Assembly: GCA_024763365.1 (NCBI GenBank)
Contig: JANTFO010000010.1
Coordinates: 1-40,027 of the forward strand
Direction: 5' to 3'
Origin: Flavobacteriaceae bacterium
GTDB lineage: Bacteria; Bacteroidota; Bacteroidia; Flavobacteriales; Flavobacteriaceae
DNA: 40,027 nt
Notes under the pieces: generated by a model
The model's input: only the letters and a program-made list of their open reading frames with translations
The model's database searches: none
What the model was told of the DNA's origin: nothing
Program-made: the position numbers and the translations under genes
In this document: positions 34,101-40,027 of the stretch, one piece after another
How positions within the stretch are numbered: the first letter of the stretch is position 1
How the letters are laid out: each line of letters opens with the position of its first letter

Positions 34101-36218
34101 TTAATATCGGTAATCCTCTACCGCTGAAGCTTCTTTTAAAGCATTGAAGATAGTCGTATTGTCTTTTCTTAAATTTTTAGAAAGTTGTGCTCTAAATGGC
34201 TCATAAGATTCCATTTCTGCAGGAACTTTTTTACTCAGTAATTCTATGGCATAAACGCCATTATTACCCACGACACCTTTGATGATATCTCCTTTTTTCA
34301 TGGCGAGCATAGCGCCCGCAACTGCTTTTTCACGTCCTACTGAAGTAGAAGGATTGTTGTAGCTTATTTCTCCGGTAGTCAATACTCTTACCTCATTGGC
34401 ATCTGCAATACTGCTTAAATCACCATCTTTCATTTTATCACTAAGCATTTTGGCTTTTTTCTCCTTGATAATTATAGGTTTTACAAGCATTTTGGCGCTT
34501 TTTACAGTTTGCAAACCTTCAGCTTCTTTTTCGGTCAACTGAGCTACCACATAAGCTTTATCAATATCAAAACGTTTAGAATCACCTACACTGACATTAT
34601 CTTCAAAGGTCCAATACACGATATTGGCATTATTACCAGCCAAACCGGGAATTCTATCATCTTGTTTTTTAAGTTTCTGAGCATTCTTTACCTCATAATT
34701 TTTTTCTTTGGCCAATTCCGTAAAATCAGTACCTTTAGAAAGCTCCGCTGCAAAACTTTCTGCCTCAACAAATACTTTATTTTCTGTTGTTTCAGAAGGA
34801 ACGATAGCTTTAGTAATACTAGCTAATTTAATAGCCGGATCTGATTTTGTGTCAAATATTTTGATAATATGGTAACCAAAATCGGTTTCTACCATACCAA
34901 TGTCTCCTTTTTTGTGAGAGAATACCCAGTCGTTGAAAGCTGGCACCATTTGACCTTCTTTAAACCAACCGAGGTCACCTCCTTTGCTTGCACTTGGCCC
35001 GTCAGAGCTCAATTTGGCTTCGGTTGCAAAGTCTGTTCCGCTCTTTTTCATTCTCTTTAAGATTTGATTAGCTCTCGCTTCTGCCTCTTCTTTGGTGCGT
35101 TTTACATCGGGATTTGCTCTTACAGCTCCTTCATAAGCTACTAGAATATGACTGGCTTTAACAGATGGCACTTCTGTATTTTCAATAATCTTAGAGAGTT
35201 TGATGTATTCACCATCTTCATAAGGTCCATAAATGCTATTGACCGGCAAACTAAACAAGCTATCTGCCAATTGTGTATTAAGATTATTTTTGAATACGTA
35301 ACTATCATTAAATGGCGTATCAGAATTTTCTGCGAGAAAATTTTGATAATCTGTTGTATTTTTTAATCCTTCAATTTTAATATTGGCTTTGGCTACGCTA
35401 CTATATTCTTCACGATCATCAATAAGACTTATCAAGCTTTCTTTAATCTCATTTTTGTCTTCTTCTGAGGCTGCCAAATCAAATTTTACATAGCGGATAC
35501 TTCTGGAAGCTTCCACCTGAAAATCTTTTTTATGTTCGTTGATATAAGCTTGTATATCACTATCACTTACATTAACTATACTATCAGGAATACTTTGGAA
35601 GGGTAAGAAAACGTATTTACCGGAAACTAAGGTATTGTTAAGTTCATAATTTCTTTTTCCTTCATCAAGAGAAACATCAATACCGGATTTTACCAAATTT
35701 AAATAGGCTTCTCTTTCAAGGCTTTGCTTGATACTACGCTCATAATCCAACCAACTTTGCCAACGGGTTTTACCATTTTCCGTTTTGTCTGCTTGCAGAT
35801 CAGCGATAAATGCTTTTAAGCTTTCTTCATCAAAAAGACCTGCCTCATTTTGGAATTGAGGATTACTTTTTATTGAATTGTCATTGATCAAAAATTCCCA
35901 AATATCTTTCTCACCAACTACGATACCTGCTTTTTTTAATTGGGTTTCGTATACTTTTTCTTGCATCATATTATTCCAAACTTCTTTGGAAGCTTGTGAA
36001 TCGTTGATATTATTTCTGCCGGCTTTGTAATTCTTAACCTGATTGACAAATTCTTCTCTACTTATTTGTTCTCCATTGACACTACCAACAAAATTCACTT
36101 TATCGGATTTGAAAAAATTCATAATGTCTTTAGGGCTTGCTACAAAGGCAAACAATGCCATACCAATAATAAGTATAAGGAATAATGATTTGTCTCTAAT
36201 GGTTGATAAAATGGCCAT
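34101..36218 (-). CDS. ppiD: PpiD-like membrane-anchored peptidylprolyl isomerase/chaperone
   Basis: The track start (36254) adds 12 unlikely residues; the ATG at 36218 gives MAILSTIRDKSLFLILIIGMALFAFV, the usual start, with a single N-terminal transmembrane helix (705 residues). The SurA_N-like region follows (VGSVNGEQISREEFVNQV). The parvulin rotamase domain (~350-455) contains VKASHILVAYEG, SKGGDLGWFKEGQMVPAFNDW and FGYHIIKI. The C-terminal part is a second chaperone-like region. It assists folding of exported proteins in the periplasm. It is last in the coaX-OMP-TPR-lptC-ppiD cluster. Confidence 0.93.
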   Translation of the reverse strand: MAILSTIRDKSLFLILIIGMALFAFVASPKDIMNFFKSDKVNFVGSVNGEQISREEFVNQVKNYKAGRNNINDSQASKEVWNNMMQEKVYETQLKKAGIVVGEKDIWEFLINDNSIKSNPQFQNEAGLFDEESLKAFIADLQADKTENGKTRWQSWLDYERSIKQSLEREAYLNLVKSGIDVSLDEGKRNYELNNTLVSGKYVFLPFQSIPDSIVNVSDSDIQAYINEHKKDFQVEASRSIRYVKFDLAASEEDKNEIKESLISLIDDREEYSSVAKANIKIEGLKNTTDYQNFLAENSDTPFNDSYVFKNNLNTQLADSLFSLPVNSIYGPYEDGEYIKLSKIIENTEVPSVKASHILVAYEGAVRANPDVKRTKEEAEARANQILKRMKKSGTDFATEAKLSSDGPSASKGGDLGWFKEGQMVPAFNDWVFSHKKGDIGMVETDFGYHIIKIFDTKSDPAIKLASITKAIVPSETTENKVFVEAESFAAELSKGTDFTELAKEKNYEVKNAQKLKKQDDRIPGLAGNNANIVYWTFEDNVSVGDSKRFDIDKAYVVAQLTEKEAEGLQTVKSAKMLVKPIIIKEKKAKMLSDKMKDGDLSSIADANEVRVLTTGEISYNNPSTSVGREKAVAGAMLAMKKGDIIKGVVGNNGVYAIELLSKKVPAEMESYEPFRAQLSKNLRKDNTTIFNALKEASAVEDYRY

Positions 36219-36357
36219 ATTCTCTTTTTTAAAAATTAGTGTGCAAAAATACAATTATCTGTTTAATAATACAATAGAATAATCATAGTTATTTGGATAG
36301 AGTCATTGGTGCTTACTATCCTTCTCCCCATATTTCTGGTTTGTAATTTGTGCTACT

Positions 36358-36918
36358 CTATTCAACAACATTGAAAGTACCTCTATTATCAGTGGCACTC
36401 CATCGGGATAAATCCTCATTGGATTCAAAGGCCGTACCATAAAGCGTATCATGGGGCGTCATGAAAATGAATTTTTTTTCAGAAATAAAGTAGTGTTCGT
36501 TTTGATCCCAGTAAAGCTGTTCTGTCCGTAGGATATAATTTGACGCATGATTGTGAACTATCACATTTCCTTTGATCTCCGAGATATTAGTTTTGGTGTA
36601 ATTGATGGCATAATTTCCACTGATCGTGGTAGAATCTGTTTCTTTGTCAATCTTTATTATTTTGATCCCTTGCGGAAATTCTGTATAAGGATGCTCCTCT
36701 CTATTACTAAAATCGAGGAAAAGAGGACTTATAAGTTTGGTTGTAACCCTTCCGGAATCCATGTAAACAGTATAGATTTTTTCAGAAACACCTATTGGTA
36801 AGTTTTTATCGGCAAGATAGTCTCTTACTTTTTTGATGTCATTGGTACATGAAAAAAACAGCGTTGCCAAAAGAATGACAACACTGCTAGATTTTATTTT
36901 TTGTGATATATGAATCAC
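36358..36918 (-). CDS. lptC: LPS export protein LptC
   Basis: A 186-residue protein with an N-terminal hydrophobic segment ending in a lipobox-like FFSC, then a repeated beta-jellyroll pattern (SGRVTTKLISPLFLDFSN, EIKGNVIVHNHASNYILRTEQLYWDQNEHYFIS). The sequence TPHDTLYGTAFESNEDLSRW is characteristic of LptC in Bacteroidetes. It takes LPS from LptBFG and passes it to LptA in the periplasm. The gene is 18 bp after the TPR gene and probably in the same transcript. The lipobox suggests lipid anchoring instead of the usual transmembrane helix, which is inference. Confidence 0.9.
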   Translation of the reverse strand: MIHISQKIKSSSVVILLATLFFSCTNDIKKVRDYLADKNLPIGVSEKIYTVYMDSGRVTTKLISPLFLDFSNREEHPYTEFPQGIKIIKIDKETDSTTISGNYAINYTKTNISEIKGNVIVHNHASNYILRTEQLYWDQNEHYFISEKKFIFMTPHDTLYGTAFESNEDLSRWSATDNRGTFNVVE

Positions 36919-36936
36919 AGTTTATTTTTAAAAATT

Positions 36937-38313
36937 TTAAGGAATTCTAACCGTTTCTCCTATCCAACATCCTAATTTAATAGGAGAGCCTGATTGTAAA
37001 CCTTTATTAAATACATCTTCTGTGGAAGGTACTTTAGAAGCATAAGAATTGATATATCTTTGAGCCAATGATGATATACTTGGATCAATCGCTTTAGCTT
37101 TACGAGCTTTGTTTAAAGCAGCTTGATAAACCATACGTTGGGTAAATGTATCTCCACCTGAACAAGATTTAGCACTTTTGGCATACATATCAGCTACTAA
37201 AAGGTATGCTCTACCTAAACTAGGCCTTGCTTCTAAAGCTCTGTAAGCATAACTTCTGGCTTCACCATAGCGTCCTTTGTCTTTCATCATCTTAGAGATG
37301 TTATACAAATAATTTGCTTTTTTGTAATTATCCGTTTCTAAATCTACTGCCCGCTTAAAGTACTCTAATGCTTTGGCATCATTGTCTTTTTTCATTTGCA
37401 TACCCGCATAGAACACATAGGCATCTGATGATGGGTCAGCATTTACATAGGTTTCAACCATTTTGTCATAAAAAGCACCACTCGTACAGCCTTTATTGTA
37501 TAACCTGGACACACTACGTTTTAACCAAACCTTATCGGTTTTCATACTTTCAAAATCTTCTTGATAAAGTGGTAATAAACGGTCACAAGTAGCGTACTTT
37601 TCTAATTTAACACTTAATCCGTCTTCTATCTTACCTAAACCTTTTAAATTGGTGCTGTATGCTTTTTGTAAATATGCTTCACGCTTGGTCAATTCTTGTC
37701 CGGATTCTTCTTTTTCACGAATCTTATCCAATTCTTGAGAATATTTATCGATTTTAGCATTAGCTACATCTACCAAATTATCAAACATGTCAAAGACCTT
37801 TTGAATATTAGTATCTTTATTTCTCTCTATGATACCATCAAAGTATATAAATATAGCTTTTAAACCTAAACTGGTAGGATCATTATCATAAGAGTTTTGT
37901 AGTAAGCCAAAAACCTTCTCTTCAGTACCACCGTTTTCATGACAAAACATAGCGTAATCATTATAAACATCACCGGGAGATTCATCAGGGTAGTACTCCA
38001 ATCTTTGTTTGTATACCTTTTGAAGGAGTTCTTTAGCAGCTTGTTTATCAGCACCAGTAGCTTTTTTATACCTATCTTCGACTATTTTTACACCCATTTG
38101 GTAAATGCCAATAGACAAATCGGGACAGTTCTCAAATGTCCACAACCAATTTTCATAAGCTCTATCGTAGTTTTTTGATTTGTAATCCGGTAGAAACATA
38201 TTGTATTTCAGATTACATTCTTCTTTACTCTGAGCTTTAGCTTCCGTATAACTAAAAAGCAAGAATAAGCTTACTAAAGTAGCAACTAACCTCGTGTTCA
38301 TAAATGATTTCAT
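36937..38313 (-). CDS. Secreted tetratricopeptide-repeat protein
   Basis: A 458-residue protein with a signal peptide (start at M1 or M5, ending near SYTEAKAQ). TPR-like helical pairs follow, clearest near residues 300-400 (YVFYAGMQMKKDNDAKALEYFKRAVDLETDNYKKANYLYNISKMMKDKG-type sequence). A Cys-containing C-terminal part follows (KLGCWIGETVRIP). It is likely a periplasmic or outer-membrane-associated scaffold. It lies between the LptC gene and an outer-membrane protein gene, 16 bp after the latter, consistent with envelope assembly. The precise function is unknown. Confidence 0.85.
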   Translation of the reverse strand: MKSFMNTRLVATLVSLFLLFSYTEAKAQSKEECNLKYNMFLPDYKSKNYDRAYENWLWTFENCPDLSIGIYQMGVKIVEDRYKKATGADKQAAKELLQKVYKQRLEYYPDESPGDVYNDYAMFCHENGGTEEKVFGLLQNSYDNDPTSLGLKAIFIYFDGIIERNKDTNIQKVFDMFDNLVDVANAKIDKYSQELDKIREKEESGQELTKREAYLQKAYSTNLKGLGKIEDGLSVKLEKYATCDRLLPLYQEDFESMKTDKVWLKRSVSRLYNKGCTSGAFYDKMVETYVNADPSSDAYVFYAGMQMKKDNDAKALEYFKRAVDLETDNYKKANYLYNISKMMKDKGRYGEARSYAYRALEARPSLGRAYLLVADMYAKSAKSCSGGDTFTQRMVYQAALNKARKAKAIDPSISSLAQRYINSYASKVPSTEDVFNKGLQSGSPIKLGCWIGETVRIP

Positions 38314-38329
38314 CTTTTCAGGTTTTATA

Positions 38330-39622
38330 TTAATTAATTTTACGTTTAATAAACCATTTGTCGGCTAGGGATAAAGAGAGGCGCAAGTTAAAATAATTTT
38401 CTTGAATAAGACCGTCCGTTTTTTCACCTCTTTTCCCATATTCCACTCCCAAGTTTACTTGAGACAATTGATTCTTCATCGGTAAGCTTAAACCAAAAGA
38501 TATGCCAAAGTCATTTAAGGGGGTATATTCTGTACTCGTTTCATCTACTTTTACAAGCAATCCGGTGTTTTCAAAACGCAATCCCATTCTATATGTGATA
38601 CGTTCCCAGTAACTTGTGATAGAGTATTTTTTGGGTGTCCAGTAACCTCCTAATACATATTTTGAATAAGTATCGTACTGTACTTTGCCGGCATTATAGG
38701 ATAGCCCAAGGTCAAAATCTAAGGCTGCTTGTGTTTCGTATTGAGTGCCTATATACCATTTGTCTTTTTTACCTATACCAATTGCAAATGTAGATTGCGC
38801 CGGATGTTTTATTTTACCTGAAATATCTTCCTTAGCCAATAAAGTGTCTATGGGAACTTCAACACCTTGCCCGTAAGTAAATGAATAAAGATACTCTTTC
38901 AGATTAGTAGATGATTCATTTTCAAGGCTATAGGTTACTCCTGCATTTAAATATACCTCTTCTGATAGATCATAGTTATACTGAGCTCCCAATATGAAAT
39001 TATCAGATGTAATATCCAAACTATGCTTATAACGAGAGTTGAGTGTGGTTTCAGTACTACTAAATAATGCGCTGTTATTTACTTGTCCAAATAAATATTC
39101 CCATTGAAGCCCTAATGTAAGCCCTTTGGCCACTTCATAACCGGCTCCTATAAAAAATCGATTGGTACCTCCCGAACCTTCAAAATGAGTTAAATCAATA
39201 ATATTATTATTTTCATCAAGATTTTCTGATATAATGGAATAGCCTACACTGGTATTGGGTTGTAAACCGGCCATTAAACCAGCTTTTTTAGCTATAGGAA
39301 TACCAAGACCTAACGATCCTAAACTGGTATAATTATTCTTTTGCTTGTCACTCTCATTGCTTAGGCTAAAGAACTTTGTACCACCTGATACAGAAAAAAC
39401 AGTAAATTCCAATGCGCTTGCTGCTGCCGGATTTTGAAAATTTATCTCGTTAGTATAATTCGTAGCGGTATTCAATCCACCCATATTATTTGCATTAATG
39501 GAAGACCGGCTATTTTGATTTCCGATTCCAAAATATGAGTATGGTGAAATGTTGTCTATAGTTTGAGCAAAGCCTGTATAAAGAAAACTGCTCAATAATA
39601 AAAATAAGAATTTTTTATTCAT
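38330..39622 (-). CDS. Outer-membrane beta-barrel protein
   Basis: A 430-residue protein with a signal peptide (MNKKFLFLLLSSFLYTGFAQ), followed by ISPYSYFGIGNQNSRSSINANNMGG, FQNPAAASAL, and alternating beta strands (GLTLGLQWEYLFGQ, FILGAQYNYDL, YLNAGVTYSLEN) ending NLRLSLSLADKWFIKRKIN. The 'NPA' and 'N-terminal plug-like' pattern recalls FadL/OmpP1-type barrels, but the assignment is only at fold level. Its start overlaps the coaX stop by 8 bp. The cargo is unknown. Confidence 0.8.
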   Translation of the reverse strand: MNKKFLFLLLSSFLYTGFAQTIDNISPYSYFGIGNQNSRSSINANNMGGLNTATNYTNEINFQNPAAASALEFTVFSVSGGTKFFSLSNESDKQKNNYTSLGSLGLGIPIAKKAGLMAGLQPNTSVGYSIISENLDENNNIIDLTHFEGSGGTNRFFIGAGYEVAKGLTLGLQWEYLFGQVNNSALFSSTETTLNSRYKHSLDITSDNFILGAQYNYDLSEEVYLNAGVTYSLENESSTNLKEYLYSFTYGQGVEVPIDTLLAKEDISGKIKHPAQSTFAIGIGKKDKWYIGTQYETQAALDFDLGLSYNAGKVQYDTYSKYVLGGYWTPKKYSITSYWERITYRMGLRFENTGLLVKVDETSTEYTPLNDFGISFGLSLPMKNQLSQVNLGVEYGKRGEKTDGLIQENYFNLRLSLSLADKWFIKRKIN

Positions 39623-40027
39623 CTGTGTTTTGTTTCAGAATGTAGTAAAGTCCTTCCATCAGAAAATAAGGACGGACAAAAATGCTACTTTTTATTTGTT
39701 TTGCCAAGTAGTCTGCATCTCCACCTGTTAAAACAACTGTTAATTTTCCAAATTCATTATCATATTGGTGAATAATACCCGCTATCTCTTTCAGAATACC
39801 ATTGATTACACCAGAATGGATTGATTCAATTGTATTTTTACCAATAAATGAATCAGGTTTTTTGGTCTCTAACAAAGGTAAATTAGCTGTATAATCATGT
39901 AGCGCTTTATAGCGACTTCTAATCCCCGGGGCGATGGCCCCACCCAAATACGCTGCTTGTTTATTGATAAAATCATAGGTTATACATGTTCCGGCGTCAA
40001 TAACCAGGCAATTCTGCCCTTCAAAAT
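39615..40027 (-). CDS. coaX: Type III pantothenate kinase, 5' end outside the window
   Basis: The track start (39947) is internal; the frame is open to the window edge and reads GQNCLVIDAGTCITYDFINKQ, with the ASKHA-type IDAGT-C-T strand of CoaX. LGGAIAPGI, the core CoaX motif, and LTGGDADYL near the C-terminus complete the assignment. It phosphorylates pantothenate, the first step in CoA synthesis, using a feedback-resistant enzyme type. It is translationally coupled to the outer-membrane protein gene. About 100 N-terminal residues are missing from the window. Confidence 0.95.
   Translation of the reverse strand, partial: FEGQNCLVIDAGTCITYDFINKQAAYLGGAIAPGIRSRYKALHDYTANLPLLETKKPDSFIGKNTIESIHSGVINGILKEIAGIIHQYDNEFGKLTVVLTGGDADYLAKQIKSSIFVRPYFLMEGLYYILKQNTDE

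Noticed and set aside
34509-34826. 105-codon plus-strand ORF
   Set aside because: Antisense shadow of ppiD with low-complexity aromatic content.

Overview
The window is chromosomal DNA from a member of the Bacteroidetes, almost certainly Flavobacteriaceae or a close relative. The evidence is a low G+C content, several exact matches to the Bacteroidetes -7 promoter element TAnnTTTG, few Shine-Dalgarno sequences, a TonB-dependent receptor with an N-terminal CarboxypepD_reg-like domain, a type B succinate dehydrogenase, a stand-alone atpDC pair, and the order ppiD-lptC-TPR-OMP-coaX. The genus cannot be read from the sequence. Most of the window is housekeeping DNA with no phage, IS element or CRISPR array.

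Layout. 1-1.9 kb: the 3' end of a MobA-like gene, then yraN and ruvB on the minus strand. 2-5.4 kb: the sdhCAB operon. 5.5-9 kb: a porin, fbp and a divergent aspartate kinase. 9.2-14.1 kb: a TonB-dependent receptor and atpDC. 14.1-17.4 kb: a YdeI/DUF1905-like gene, a lipoprotein subtilase and an MBL-fold hydrolase. 17.5-19.1 kb: tRNA-Cys, folB-ribF and tRNA-Leu on the minus strand. 19.2-21.5 kb: prs, rplY (L25/Ctc), tRNA-Phe, then a GIY-YIG nuclease module that is partly duplicated together with the 3' end of the tRNA and its terminator. 21.6-25.6 kb: a four-gene metal-transport operon (DtxR regulator, membrane-anchored DtxR-FeoA fusion, FeoB G-domain, FeoB membrane domain). 25.7-27.6 kb: clpP-clpX. 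27.6-31.2 kb: a YjbR-like gene, a small secreted protein, an M48 protease and the YifB AAA ATPase. 31.4-33.3 kb: a probable beta-barrel protein and a frameshifted lipoprotein gene. 33.3-34.1 kb: a 770-bp gene-poor stretch with a candidate small RNA, an imperfect inverted repeat, a G10 tract and a relic of a yifB-like gene. 34.1-40 kb: ppiD, lptC, a TPR protein, an outer-membrane protein and coaX, the last cut by the window edge.

The most interesting parts are four. First, the iron/manganese operon: FeoA is fused to a membrane-tethered DtxR-type regulator, FeoB is split into two proteins, and a perfect AAGTATACTT palindrome lies just past the predicted transcription start. Second, the tRNA-Phe/terminator/GIY-YIG module, whose second copy carries a 16-nt palindrome inside the tRNA T-arm remnant. 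Third, an unannotated ~70-nt structured RNA with its own promoter-like element and terminator near 33.5 kb. Fourth, gene decay nearby: a one-base frameshift in a lipoprotein gene and an 18-codon YifB relic.
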